Positions 20,473 to 30,747 of a DNA stretch of 64,000 nt are shown here, piece by piece. The position numbers and the translations under genes were made by a program. How positions within the stretch are numbered: position 1 is the stretch's first letter; the number at the start of each line of letters is the position of its first letter. Location: assembly GCA_031262585.1 (NCBI GenBank), contig JAISHK010000004.1, positions 62,001 through 126,000 on the forward strand, written 5' to 3'. The notes beneath the pieces are model-generated. The model was not told the origin of the DNA. It did no database searches and saw nothing but the letters and a program-made list of their open reading frames with translations. The stretch is from Endomicrobium sp. (GTDB lineage: Bacteria > Elusimicrobiota > Endomicrobiia > Endomicrobiales > Endomicrobiaceae).

Positions 20473-21081
20473 ATAAAATATTTTATCTTTTCAACAATAT
20501 TCTTAAACAATTAGCACAAAACGCCAACACTTGCTCTTTTAAGCTTGACCAATAAGGTAAGGTCTTAATAATACCTTTCATTATTTCCACGCCATCTATA
20601 ATTTTCAGCGTCAATTACAGCATAATCGCTTATTTATTTTACACAATTTACAATTTCTCGTATTGTGGATTTATATTCTTCTCCCGTTTTTCTATACTAA
20701 TCCTTACGAATCCCTTTTCCCACAAATTTCAAATCCATTTTATGTTTATTGTATTTTAAAATTCTTTTAAATCTTTATCAAAAGATTTCATAATTTAAAC
20801 TCTACGTTTATTTTATCCATTAACTTTAAAAAACTCATATTTAAAAACACTGTTTAATTCTATAGAATATTCATCTGTGCTTTTTCTCCTGCTGGATATT
20901 CGTTTCATCTTTCTTTATGTCCAAAGCTTTATTTTACCATCAATCAACAATAAAACCTGTGCCAAATTATAATTTGATATCATCAATTTTAATGCCGTAA
21001 TTTACAACAACTCTAAATCTTTATTGTAAATTACCCACCCATATGTCATTTATTTAACTCTAATTTCAAAACCAGCCACAG
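20473..21081. other. Spacer between rnpB and tRNA-Val; possible gene remnant
   Basis: About 600 bases with no ORF. Minus-strand frames give short readable bits interrupted by stops, but no family was recognised. It also should hold the rnpB promoter next to 20473. Confidence 0.4.
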
Positions 21082-21153
21082 TGGGTAGTGCAGGACTTGA
21101 ACCTGCGACCACTCGCGTGTGAGACGAGTACTCTTCCACTGAGCTAACTACCC
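21082..21153 (-). tRNA. tRNA-Val (anticodon CAC)
   Basis: Minus-strand 72-base cloverleaf: acceptor GGGTAGT/ACTACCC, D-arm TAGCTCAGTGGAAGAGT, anticodon stem CTCGT/GCGAG (one G-T pair) with loop CTCACAC, T-arm GCAGGTTCAAGTCCTGC, discriminator A, and CCA not encoded. Confidence 0.95.
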
Positions 21154-21181
21154 ATCCATCATTGAATTATAGCAAATTTAC

Positions 21182-21213
21182 TAAATAAAAAACTCCCAAT
21201 TCTTCAAGGAGTT
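21182..21213 (-). terminator. Putative intrinsic terminator between two tRNA genes
   Basis: On the minus strand AACTCC pairs with GGAGTT across an 11-base loop and is followed by TTTTTTATTT. It lies downstream of the CAU tRNA and upstream of tRNA-Val. The stem is only six pairs, so it may be leaky. Confidence 0.55.
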
Positions 21214-21240
21214 ATTTATACACACTTATCTTCCACACAT

Positions 21241-21314
21241 TGGGCCTGGTAGGACTTGAACCTACGACCATTCGATTATGAGTCGAGTGCTCTAACCAAC
21301 TGAGCTACAGGCCC
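21241..21314 (-). tRNA. tRNA with CAT anticodon, probably tRNA-Ile2 (lysidine-modified)
   Basis: Minus-strand 74-base cloverleaf: acceptor GGGCCTG/CAGGCCC, D-arm TAGCTCAGTTGGTTAGAGC, anticodon loop CTCATAA, T-arm GTAGGTTCAAGTCCTAC, discriminator A, and no CCA. CAT could mean elongator Met or Ile2. The C4-G69 and C5-G68 pairs and the GACTCATAATCG...TGGTCG context resemble tRNA-Ile2, which TilS converts to read AUA. The first anticodon-stem pair looks mismatched (C-A). Confidence 0.8.
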
Positions 21315-21504
21315 ATTAATTTATATTAATTACACCAATAATAATTGTTCATTATATTCAAAAATTCATTTTAAGTCAAATATTAAAATCATAAAATTAC
21401 AGCACTTATAACTACTTTTTTACCTATTTATTCTTATTTGTGTTAAAATTAGTTTTATATTTCTTACTAATTAAGTAAAAATAAAAAAAGAAATTCTCTT
21501 CATA

Positions 21505-22053
21505 CTACTTAATATTTTTCAATAAATCATCAATTGCGACTTCTAAAATTGTTATATCTGTAGAATTATTAATAAATGTAATATCAGCTAAATCAGCCGT
21601 TTTTTTTAACTGTTGACACGAACCTTTTGATTGTGACTCTTTTTCTTCAAGCTCAATAAATTTTTCTAGTGTTTTAGGATCTCCTATTCTTTGTCTTTTC
21701 TGCATTCTTTCAAATCGTATACTACGAGGTGCATCAACATTAATTAAAATAAAATTTCTTTTCTTTCCTAACTCTTTAATCTCATCAGAATGCCTTATTG
21801 AAGTAATACAATATTTTCTATTTAAATCCATTTTATCTAAAACTTTTTTAGCAAGTACGCCATTCCCATTTTCTTCTCTAAGCTTAGTTCCAAATTTTAT
21901 AAGATTTTTCCTTGTAGGTTCAATATTTTTTTCTTTCATTATTTCTCTTATAACATCAGATAAAGAAAAGTGTTTATATTCATGCTTCCTGACAATATAT
22001 TCTGCTATTGTATCCTTACCAGAACAATATGAACCTGTCAACCCTATAATCAT
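21505..22053 (-). CDS. P-loop nucleotide kinase-like protein (dephospho-CoA/dNMP kinase type)
   Basis: 182 residues. The N-terminus IIGLTGSYCSGKDTIAEYI is a Walker A loop of the small-kinase fold. SIRHSDEI and DAPRSIRFERM, then RQRIGDP, form a lid-like region, as in dephospho-CoA kinase and deoxynucleotide kinase relatives. It differs enough from CoaE that the substrate is uncertain. It stands alone, with gene-poor DNA upstream. Another reading is an AAA_18-type hypothetical kinase. Confidence 0.75.
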   Translation of the reverse strand: MIIGLTGSYCSGKDTIAEYIVRKHEYKHFSLSDVIREIMKEKNIEPTRKNLIKFGTKLREENGNGVLAKKVLDKMDLNRKYCITSIRHSDEIKELGKKRNFILINVDAPRSIRFERMQKRQRIGDPKTLEKFIELEEKESQSKGSCQQLKKTADLADITFINNSTDITILEVAIDDLLKNIK

Positions 22054-23805
22054 TTTTTACCCGCTCCAAACTTAGTATAATTCCATTTTTGACATTTTAA
22101 CACTTACACAAGCACTTAATTCTTATTTCTAAACAACAAAATTAAATCATAATTAAACATCGTTTAATAATGTTATTAATAATATATACAAGCAAAAAAC
22201 AGACTGTTACACATAAATTCTCTCCTTTTTTAGAATTTATGTAACAATACACACTGTTTCTATCATTTCTAACACATTACCGATTGTTCTCATATTGTTT
22301 TACATATAAGAATTTCTATTCACCACCACCACCACTATTCCATCCTCTAAATTTCGCAACCATAGCTCAATAAGTTACACTACCTTACCATTATTTCTTA
22401 TCCTTATTCTATCTTTTCTTTCTTTTCCGTCACACCTAATAATAAAATTATTAGATTAAAAACTTTCTTAATATATGCTTTGGTAATCCTCAACTCTTTG
22501 ATGCTTATATCATTAAACTTAACAAATTATTAATATCAGTATGATTGATATTAACATACCAATTGCTATCTTATTTCTTTTTTACACTATAATTTTTATT
22601 CATTAATCTTTTTTTAAAATTACCTAACTTCAAAGCAACAAATTCTAATCTGTTTGCTAACAAGAATAAATCACTAATTCATATCTTGCTAAATTAATTG
22701 TTCAACAATTACAAAAACGAAAAAGCAACAATAAACTTCAATCGAAAGTAATATCAGAAGAATAAATTAAAAGTATAAGTCCTATTTGTATCATTTGATT
22801 TCTTTTATTAAAACTATAATTACAACAAATACGATCTGTTATACTATTTATCACATTACCCCAAATGCCTAAAAGAACACGCAATTTTCATAGTTCATCA
22901 TTTACAATATCATTAATCTTTAATCAAATCCATATCCATTATTCAATGTTTTTGCTTGCTTTATATTTTGAACCTTATTTCAGACTTTTTCACTTAAGAC
23001 AAAATTATTCCATATCTATTTATCACTATAAATATCACTACATTAGCAAACCACTTGACCGTAAATATATATTTTCTTTGTTAATATAAATTAAATTCGC
23101 TTTCATACTTCTTTTTTCTTCCATTTAAAAAATTATCTGAAAATTTAATTCCCAAAGCTAATATCAACATTATTTATTATTTGTAAATATTATTATTTCA
23201 ATACACTTTTCCTTTCTTTTTATTACATATACTCAACTTTTTGCTCCACAATTCTAAATAAATAGCATTATATTTCTTTCACTACTTCTTTTTCATTTTC
23301 AAAACCCTAAATACCATGTACTAAAACTATTATTAAATACTTAATTTTTTTCAGTTTTTTAACTTTATAATCTATAGTTATAATATCCTTCCCAGTTTAT
23401 AAAAGTGAATTTTTATATAGATTAACAATTAGTATAACTATAGAACAATAGTTTAATAATTCAAACGTTGTATAAACAACTTTAATTTTTCGATATTTCT
23501 GTTTCGTAAAAACGATCGCTTTTAAGTATAATATTAAAATTAATAAGCCAAGGAATTAGAAATATTATTAGTAAGTTAGATTTAAAAATCAATTCATATT
23601 CTTATAACACATATTAACATATATCTTAAAAAACATAACACCATAACCTGCAGTAGTATTACAATTTTTAATATTTTTGTCAACGCTATAAAAGAATATT
23701 TACAGGTTAATTGTATCTATTTTATGAAATTTTTAATTATACTTTATATCTTTTATTCCTAATATATAAAACATAAAAAATTAAAATGATACAATTATTA
23801 TTTAA
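22054..23805. other. Gene-poor spacer, probably decayed sequence
   Basis: About 1.75 kb, very AT-rich, with frequent stops in all frames. The ORF at 22865-23089 has no recognisable motif and is taken as chance. An inverted repeat lies at 22196-22259. No gene was recognised. Confidence 0.5.
22196..22259. repeat. Imperfect inverted repeat
   Basis: ACATAAATTCT (22211-22221) pairs perfectly with AGAATTTATGT (22232-22242). Pairing extends outward with small bulges (CTGTTAC... against ...GTAACAATACACACTG). It could be a terminator-like hairpin, a transcription signal or the remains of mobile-element ends. A related string, GACTGTTTGTTACACA, occurs near 35348. Confidence 0.6.
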
Positions 23806-24988
23806 ATGGAGAATAAATTAGGAATAAACGATAAATTTAAACGAGTGGTTGCTTTAATAGAAAACTCTTGTAACAGGCAGTACTAACTGTAAAAAACTAC
23901 ATTCTTGCGTTATTATATGGGGATACAAAAAAAGAATAATAATTTGAGCTTCTTTCGATATAACTGCTCTTGATTGTAAAGAACAAACAATCCATTCTTT
24001 TTTCAATTTTAAACCAAACGGTGCTCTTTCAAAATTTAAAAACTAAAACTTTCAAGAAAATTCATATACAAAAAAGTTAAAACAATTACCATTGATGACC
24101 CATCAATATTGCAATAAATATTTAGATTGCATAGACAAATTTTTAAAATTAAACAAACGAAAACACCAACATATTTTTGATGAAATCCAAATGATTTTTA
24201 TAGGAAACCTGAAGCAACTATCTCCTGTAATTAAAAAGATGTGGAATATATATTTGAATCCATATAAATCATCTTATTTTTTAAGCACACACTTCCTTAA
24301 TGTGAACTATGATTCACTCTACTAAATTTAAAAAAATACTCATACAAATAGAGCAAAATTTTGTAAAATCTCTAGATATGTTTCCTGATGACCAGCAGGA
24401 AACAAAGGATTAACAGAATTAAATAAAAAGTTTCTTTAAATGTTTCGTACAAACCTATTGTAGTTTATCTTACTATAATAAATAAAAAAGTAGTTCTTAT
24501 AAATATCTTTCAAAAATAAAATCAAAAAAACAATTTTTCCCGCAGCAACAGAAAATATAGAAGAAAATTTATAGGATTTTCCAACGGAAAAATCTTATAA
24601 TTAAAAAGGACCATCAAGGAATGATTAAATAACAACAGTTAAAACAAATGGATTAATTTAATGGAAGCATAGTTGAAAATATAAAAAGTAATACACTCAT
24701 TCAAATAAAACGCAAATATTGTAAAATTTTCAAATAAAAAGATAGAATGCACAGAACCTTATAAATGGAATTTATTTAAAAAAAGAACGAATCAAAAAAC
24801 AAATAAAAACATAAAGCACAAGCATTTTTAAGCGATATTTATCAAAACTTTCATGAACTGTAACAATATATAAAAGTTAAAAATCAAAAAAAATTTCTTA
24901 TAATACAGTTATAGATGTAGAAATATAGAACTTTCGCTCCTGGACAATTTTAACATCACTCTAAGTCGCTGCACATTTTTAGTCGGAT
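23806..24988 (+). pseudogene. Decayed PIF1-like (SF1B) DNA helicase
   Basis: Fragments in changing frames follow the PIF1-family order. An ATG at 23806 gives MENKLGINDKFKRVVALIENS; a degraded P-loop region follows; then QTIHSFFNFKPNGALSK (about 23980-24035); the 24092-24325 frame with LDCIDKFLKLN...FIGNLKQLSPV and YKSSYFLSTHF; YLTTINKK; ATENIEENL with DFPTEKS; a TEPYKWNLF piece; and TFAPGQF then, one frame over, LSRCT. Stops and frameshifts break every domain, including Walker A. The intact ancestor would be an accessory helicase of several hundred residues. It stands alone before the symporter gene. Confidence 0.88.
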
Positions 24989-25054
24989 AATTTTTGCACA
25001 ATTCACTACTATGTCATTGCACCTAAACTGCAATTTCAACAAGGAGATTTCGGG

Positions 25055-26221
25055 ATGAAAAAGTTTTTTTACAGTTTACCGTCAAGACTTATTTTAAGTA
25101 TGATAATTGGAATAACCACTGGCTGCTACGCCAACAATTATCTTATGCGAATAATTATTTCTATAGAGAAACTTTTAGGTGCTTTTATTTTCCTTTGCAC
25201 ACCTTTCATTGTTATAGGTTTTATCGCCCCATCAATTACAAAACTTGGACAAAAAGCTTCTAAAATTTTAGGATTTGCTTTTATACTAGCTTACTTTTCA
25301 AGTGTAGGTACGGCACTAATGTCCATGTTTTACGGATTCAAAATCATTCCTTATTTAAATATTAGTTCACAAATAGTCAAAATCAACGAATTGCCAAAAA
25401 TGATATTTGAAATAAATATTCCTCCAATTATGAACGTGACAAGTGCATTAATACTTTCCGTTATTATAGGTATAGCAGCTTGCTGGAATAAATCAAAAAT
25501 CACAATAAAATTATTAGAAGAATTTCACAAAATAATTCTTTCCATAGTTATAAAGATAATAATTCCTATACTGCCAATTTTTATCAGTTGTACATTTTGT
25601 TCCTTATCATATGAAGGAATAATAACAAAACAACTGTCAGTTTTTGCGATAATAGTATTACTAGTAATATTAGGACAATACATATGGCTTACAATACTAT
25701 ATACTATTGCGGCAGTATATTCAAAAAAAAATTCTTTCAATGTATTAAAGTATTATGGACCAGCATATCTTACAGCACTAGGGACAATGAGCTCAGCTGC
25801 AACTCTGCCTGTTGCACTAGAATGTGCAAAAAAATCCAATATTTTACGCAAAGACATAGTAGATTTTGGAATCCCTCTTTTTGCCAACATACACGTTTGC
25901 GGTTCAGTGCTTACAGAAGTTTTTTTTGTTATGATTGTTTCACAAATATACTATGGAACTCTGCCATCTGCAAAAATAATGATTTTATTTTGCTTTCTAT
26001 TAGGATTATTTGCTGTAGGTGCTCCTGGTGTACCTGGAGGAACAGCAATAGCTTCTTTAGGACTTATCATAAGCGTAATAGGTTTTGATAACAGTGCGAC
26101 TGCTCTTATAATTACAATTTTTGCTTTACAAGATAGTTTTGGCACTGCTTGCAATATTACCGGAGATGGGGCTTTAACACTTATACTTACAAAATATGCC
26201 CAAAAACATAAAATAACTTAA
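25055..26221 (+). CDS. Dicarboxylate/amino acid:cation symporter (DAACS/SDF family)
   Basis: 388 residues with about eight membrane helices and two re-entrant loops. Family motifs are intact: ALGTMSSAATLPVALE (HP1 serine-rich tip), the GAPGVPGG loop of HP2, and NITGDGALTLIL in the last helix with the cation-binding aspartate. Members import glutamate, aspartate or C4-dicarboxylates with Na+ or H+; the substrate cannot be fixed here. ATG at 25055 has AAGGAGA upstream. It is monocistronic and flanked by decayed DNA on both sides, so it is likely important to the cell, perhaps for host-derived nutrients. Confidence 0.95.
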   Translation: MKKFFYSLPSRLILSMIIGITTGCYANNYLMRIIISIEKLLGAFIFLCTPFIVIGFIAPSITKLGQKASKILGFAFILAYFSSVGTALMSMFYGFKIIPYLNISSQIVKINELPKMIFEINIPPIMNVTSALILSVIIGIAACWNKSKITIKLLEEFHKIILSIVIKIIIPILPIFISCTFCSLSYEGIITKQLSVFAIIVLLVILGQYIWLTILYTIAAVYSKKNSFNVLKYYGPAYLTALGTMSSAATLPVALECAKKSNILRKDIVDFGIPLFANIHVCGSVLTEVFFVMIVSQIYYGTLPSAKIMILFCFLLGLFAVGAPGVPGGTAIASLGLIISVIGFDNSATALIITIFALQDSFGTACNITGDGALTLILTKYAQKHKIT

Positions 26222-28070
26222 TCACTAAATTATATCTTGTATTATCTTAAATTACTCGATATATTACAAAATGTTTAAAGATAAATATACTCACAACCAT
26301 CAAGTTCATGAACATAATATTAAGTTTACAATTAATAAAAAATTATCATTTTTTTTATTTTCACTTTATTTTTACTAGTCTCTTAAATGCCTCTATATTA
26401 TTGCTGCACATCAATTATAATAATTATACTAGTCTTATTAGTTAAACCACAACGACATAATGACTTATAGTTTACTCAGTTCTGAGAAAAAGCTAATTTC
26501 AAGTCAAAAAATCAACAACAAAATTATTATTTAAGTGGACACTTATGAGCTTACTCATCACTCCAATATATCCACGCTACTAATCTATCCAATAACATTA
26601 TCAAAGTCACATCTCACAATTTTGCTCAACTTTTCTCCATTTCTTGAACTTTGTTAATCTATTCAACACTATATCTTCTTAAATGTTCTCAACTCTTCAA
26701 CACTCCCCTATCTGATATCTCCAATGTCTCACAAACTTACGCTCTACTTCTTGGATCCATCATTCTTTAAATTTTTACACATACACTATATATCCACCTC
26801 TCCACAATATTGCTTTTGCCTCTTCAACTCTAACCAAATCCACTGTTAATAATTCTGACCTACACTATCTTCATAAAAATTCTTTCAAATCAACAACTCC
26901 GATTTATCTCTTCACCAATAGTCACAATTCTTCTCTCTCAATACTACTTCTTAAATCATCCTACACATACCAGTCACCTCTCGCCTATTGCTATTATTAT
27001 CTACCCAAGTGTCCCATATATCCAATTTATCATTGAAATTACATAAAACTTCAAATTCTCATGCTTTTTCATATCATTGCTCGTACATGAGACCAACTCT
27101 TTTATATAATAATAACACTTTATTCCTATAGTTACTGCGTCACCATCACCCATATACCATTCTTTTATAGAAAAATAAAGAGATCTTCTCTTTTATCTAC
27201 AACTATATTATTCTTATTAATTTTAAAACTTCCCTTTCTTAAAATCACTTACTTTTCTTCTTCATATTACACTTTTTGAACTTCATACTTTTTGTCCACT
27301 AAACTTTTTATGTTCAATATAGTTATTTTCTCTCTATTTTCCACATTATAACCAATAATATTGTTAGTTTAAACTCTTTTTTAGTATGTAGTTTTTATGA
27401 TAACTTTACATTCTTTGACAGTTGTATCGCGTTGGATTAGCAAAAATTGATATGGGTAAAATCGTTGTATTTAAAGCTTGTCTACTCATTAACTACCCTA
27501 TCTCCACATTGTTTGACTTTTTCCTTTTCATCATACTTTTCAATTCTAATGTCATAACTTCTTCATCTTTATCGTTATTTCCTTATGTAAATAATTTTTT
27601 TACTTGTAATCATCTAACCAATTTACCGCTGGTTATTGTTTCCTTAATTTCCACACATTCATTTAATATACTAATTGATATTTTATTTTTTTGCAATTTT
27701 TCATGAATTATTTTTTCTAATAATTAATAGTTTAGTAGTCAAGATAAGTTAACACATAATATATTATTAGAAATAAATTTTAAATTTACATCTAACATAT
27801 ATTAAAAGCATAACAAAATAATTTAACGCAATAACACACTTTAATATTTTTATTAGTGCTACGAACGGGAGAAGTTTATGATACCTTAAAACGCAAGAGC
27901 TTTCGAAAATTTATTACAATCTTTCTAAAATCTGGTTTTTTTATTCTTACAACATTAAATTTTCCAAGATGTTATAAAACACTAAGATAGATACACTTTT
28001 TATATTTTGTTATAATAATTGTCTAGATTAATTTTTTCTGTTTTAAAAACTTCAAAATTTAGGAGACAAA
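26222..28070. other. Gene-poor spacer with strong strand asymmetry
   Basis: About 1.85 kb. From about 26530 to 27330 the plus strand is strikingly rich in C and T, so the minus strand is purine-rich like the coding strand of neighbouring genes. Minus-strand frames give broken stretches such as LNIKSLVDKKYEVQKV (about 27320-27275) between stops. This suggests one or more dead minus-strand genes, family not recognised. The ORF at 27422-27706 is taken as chance. Confidence 0.5.
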
Positions 28071-28298
28071 ATGACATTAAAAGAAAAAGTAGAAAAAGCC
28101 TTAGTATCCATAAGGCCACATCTTCAGGCAGATGGAGGCAATGTTGAATTAATAGACATAAGCGAAGATGGTATTGTAAAAGTAAAATTGAAAGGAGCAT
28201 GTAGTTCATGTCCAATGGCAACTATGACATTGCAACATGGCGTTACGAATGCAATTAAAGAAGCAGTCCCTGAAATAAAAGAAGTACAAGCAATATAA
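28071..28298 (+). CDS. nfu: NifU-like iron-sulfur scaffold (Nfu domain)
   Basis: 75 residues, a single Nfu domain. RPHLQADGGNVELIDI and GACSSCPMATMTL include the CxxC pair that binds a 4Fe-4S cluster between two monomers. It delivers Fe-S clusters to target proteins. TTAGGAGA lies before ATG 28071. It is first in the plus-strand run nfu-thrB-lysC-cimA; the link to amino-acid synthesis may be positional only. The window encodes at least one Fe-S client, the ferredoxin-fused EtfA. Confidence 0.95.
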   Translation: MTLKEKVEKALVSIRPHLQADGGNVELIDISEDGIVKVKLKGACSSCPMATMTLQHGVTNAIKEAVPEIKEVQAI

Positions 28299-28316
28299 TA
28301 ACAGAAAAGGTAAAAA

Positions 28317-29234
28317 ATGTATCTAAAAGTAAAGGTACCTGCAACAACTGCAAATTTAGGACCAGGATTTGATGTACTTGGAGCAGCTTTGTCATTATAC
28401 AATGAATTTGAAGTTGAATATGTTCCAAATGCTCAAAAAACCAATTTCATTTTAAAAGGTGAAGGAAAAAAGACTCTTCCTAAAAATAACAAAAATCTTG
28501 TTTGGCAATCAATGTGCGAAACATTTAAAATCTTAAACGAAACTAGATATAATTTAAAAAATTTAAATATAACAATAAATGCAAGCATCCCACTAAATAG
28601 AGGACTTGGCTCAAGTGCAGCAACAATAGTAGGTGGAATTATTCTTGCAAATGCTTTAAGTAAAAACAAATTAAATACATCTCAAATTGCAAATTTAGCA
28701 ATTAAAATAGAAGGTCACCCTGACAATGTTATTCCTGCAATTTACGGGGGGGTATGCATATGTTGCAAAGATAAATACAAAGATCACGAAACAGTGGTCC
28801 AACTTCCCATTCCAAAGCTTAAAGTTGTTTTATGCGTACCTACTTTTGAAGTGAAAACAAAACAATCTAGACAAATTTTACCAAAATATGTAAACTTAGG
28901 GGATGCTATTTTTAATATTTCTAGAGTGACTCTTCTTACTGCAGCTTTTTACAGAGCAGATTATTCGTTATTAAGTCACGCTATGCAAGATAAAATACAT
29001 CAACCATATAGAGGAAAAATGATTCCTGTTATGAACGAAGTTTTAAATGCTGCGATTGTTGCTGGTGCCTACGGAGCGTACTTATCAGGATCAGGTCCGA
29101 CTCTTGCAGCTCTTTGCGATAAAAAAAATATTAAAAAAGTTAGTAAAGCTATGACAAAAAGATGGGAAAAAGAAAATATTTCTACAAGAACATATATAGC
29201 AGACTTCAATAGAAACGGCGTTTTAAAAATATAA
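28317..29234 (+). CDS. thrB: Homoserine kinase
   Basis: 305 residues, GHMP-kinase fold. N-terminal VKVPATTANLGPGFDVLG, ATP loop PLNRGLGSSAATIVGG at about residue 90, and C-terminal GAYLSGSGPTLAAL are all present. It phosphorylates L-homoserine for threonine synthesis. It starts 18 bases after nfu and is followed 25 bases later by lysC. Homoserine dehydrogenase and threonine synthase are not in the window. Confidence 0.97.
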   Translation: MYLKVKVPATTANLGPGFDVLGAALSLYNEFEVEYVPNAQKTNFILKGEGKKTLPKNNKNLVWQSMCETFKILNETRYNLKNLNITINASIPLNRGLGSSAATIVGGIILANALSKNKLNTSQIANLAIKIEGHPDNVIPAIYGGVCICCKDKYKDHETVVQLPIPKLKVVLCVPTFEVKTKQSRQILPKYVNLGDAIFNISRVTLLTAAFYRADYSLLSHAMQDKIHQPYRGKMIPVMNEVLNAAIVAGAYGAYLSGSGPTLAALCDKKNIKKVSKAMTKRWEKENISTRTYIADFNRNGVLKI

Positions 29235-29259
29235 AAGTGAAGGTTTGTAGGAGATCAAA

Positions 29260-30504
29260 ATGGCTCTTGTCGTAATGAAGTTCGGTGGTTCTTCTGTGGC
29301 TGACGCTAATAAAATGAAAATAGTCGCAAGCAAAATAATTGCCAAGAAAAACGCCAGCAATAAAATTGTTGTTGTTGTCTCAGCTCCAGGCAATACAACT
29401 GATAATTTGTTTGAAAGTGTTGATAAAGTTACATCTAATCCTCCATTAAGAGAATTAGATATGTTGCTAGCAACAGGTGAAATAATTTCTATTTCTCTTC
29501 TCGCAATGACTTTTAGTTCTATGGGACAAAAAGCTATTTCTCTAACTGGACCACAAGCTGGAATTTTTGCAGATTCCAGTTATACACGTGCAAGAATTAA
29601 AAAAATTAATCCCAAAAAAATTAAATCCTTACTTGCAAAGAATAGCATTGTTATAGTTGCAGGGTTCCAAGCTTTAAATCCTAAGGGAGATATTACTACA
29701 TTAGGAAGAGGAGGATCGGATTTAACAGCTGTTGCATTAGCTGCAGAATTAAAAGCAGATTTGTGCGAAATATATTCTGATGTAGAAGGGGTGTATACAA
29801 CCGATCCCAGAATTATAAAAACCGCTAGAAAACTTGATTACATATCTTACGATGAAATGCTTGAAATGGCCGGTTCTGGTGCTCAAGTATTACAATCAAG
29901 AAGCATAGAAGTGGCAAAAAAGTTTAAAGTTGAAATACATTCAAGAAGCACTTTTAGTCAAAACCAAGGAACTATAATAACAAGTGAAGAGAAAATTAGG
30001 AGGAAAAAAATGGAAACCTTACTTGTTTCGGGAATAACCTTTGATAAAAATCAAGTAAAGTTTACGATAGTAGATTTACCAGACATTCCGGGTGTCGCTG
30101 CTAAAATTTTCAGCAAACTCGCAAAAAATAGTGTAAACGTTGATATGATTATTCAATCAGCTGCAGTAAATAAAAAAAATGACATTTCATTTACTGTATG
30201 CAAACAAGACGCAAAAAAAGCACAATTAGAACTTGATAATATAATCGAAGAATTTAAAAACTCACAAGTCGTATACGACGAACATGTAGCCAAAATCTCG
30301 GTAGTAGGAATAGGAATGAAAAGCAATGCAGGTGTCGCCGCTAAAATGTTTGAAATTCTTTACAAAAAGGGGATCAATATTGAAATGATATCCACTAGCG
30401 AAATTAAAATATCATGTATCGTTGATGAACGCGATATGACAAAAGCAATTGAAGAATTGCATAAAGGATTTGGACTAGCTAAAAAAGTTGAGAAATTTTC
30501 ATGA
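29260..30504 (+). CDS. lysC: Aspartate kinase
   Basis: 414 residues. N-terminal VMKFGGSSVADANKM binds substrate; GRGGSDLTAVALA and SDVEGVYTTDPR complete the kinase domain (about 1-240). Two C-terminal ACT domains follow (PDIPGVAAKIF at about 275 and KSNAGVAAKMFEIL at about 355), so it is probably feedback-regulated by lysine and/or threonine. It starts the Asp family, supplying diaminopimelate for the wall (MurE) and threonine (ThrB). GTAGGAGA precedes the ATG. Confidence 0.97.
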   Translation: MALVVMKFGGSSVADANKMKIVASKIIAKKNASNKIVVVVSAPGNTTDNLFESVDKVTSNPPLRELDMLLATGEIISISLLAMTFSSMGQKAISLTGPQAGIFADSSYTRARIKKINPKKIKSLLAKNSIVIVAGFQALNPKGDITTLGRGGSDLTAVALAAELKADLCEIYSDVEGVYTTDPRIIKTARKLDYISYDEMLEMAGSGAQVLQSRSIEVAKKFKVEIHSRSTFSQNQGTIITSEEKIRRKKMETLLVSGITFDKNQVKFTIVDLPDIPGVAAKIFSKLAKNSVNVDMIIQSAAVNKKNDISFTVCKQDAKKAQLELDNIIEEFKNSQVVYDEHVAKISVVGIGMKSNAGVAAKMFEILYKKGINIEMISTSEIKISCIVDERDMTKAIEELHKGFGLAKKVEKFS

Positions 30505-30707
30505 ATAATACCAAAGCAAAAGGATTTACATTAATAAAGCTTTTAATGGTAATCGTTTTAATAGGATTGCTTAGTATTATAGCTTTACCCATATATAAAA
30601 ATCACATAGAAAGAACCAAAATTATAAAACAAAAATTTATTATTGAAAAATCTAACATAAAAGAAAATCATCCAGAAGAACTTCTAATAAGCGGTAACAA
30701 TAAATAA
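30501..30707 (+). pseudogene. Truncated type IV prepilin-like protein
   Basis: 68 residues. It opens with KGFTLIKLLMVIVLIGLLSIIALPIY, clearly the prepilin cleavage site and N-terminal helix, but residue 5 after the cleavage glycine is lysine instead of the near-invariant glutamate. The globular head is missing (usual total 130-170). ATG overlaps the lysC stop (ATGA). It is probably a dead stub of a pilin or pseudopilin; a small surviving membrane peptide is less likely. Confidence 0.75.
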
Positions 30708-30747
30708 ATTAAAATAAGAAAATTTAACATAAACGGTGAGCAATAAA

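Noticed and set aside
22320-22340. CACCACCACCACCAC run as a possible repeat array
   Set aside because: Only a short imperfect triplet run, no further copies and no CRISPR-like spacing.
25684-26088. Second plus-strand frame inside the symporter gene
   Set aside because: Overlaps the intact symporter in another frame and shows no family motif.
27422-27706. Plus-strand ORF of 94 residues in gene-poor DNA
   Set aside because: Low-complexity hydrophobic composition, no ribosome-binding site and no recognised motif; likely chance in AT-rich sequence.
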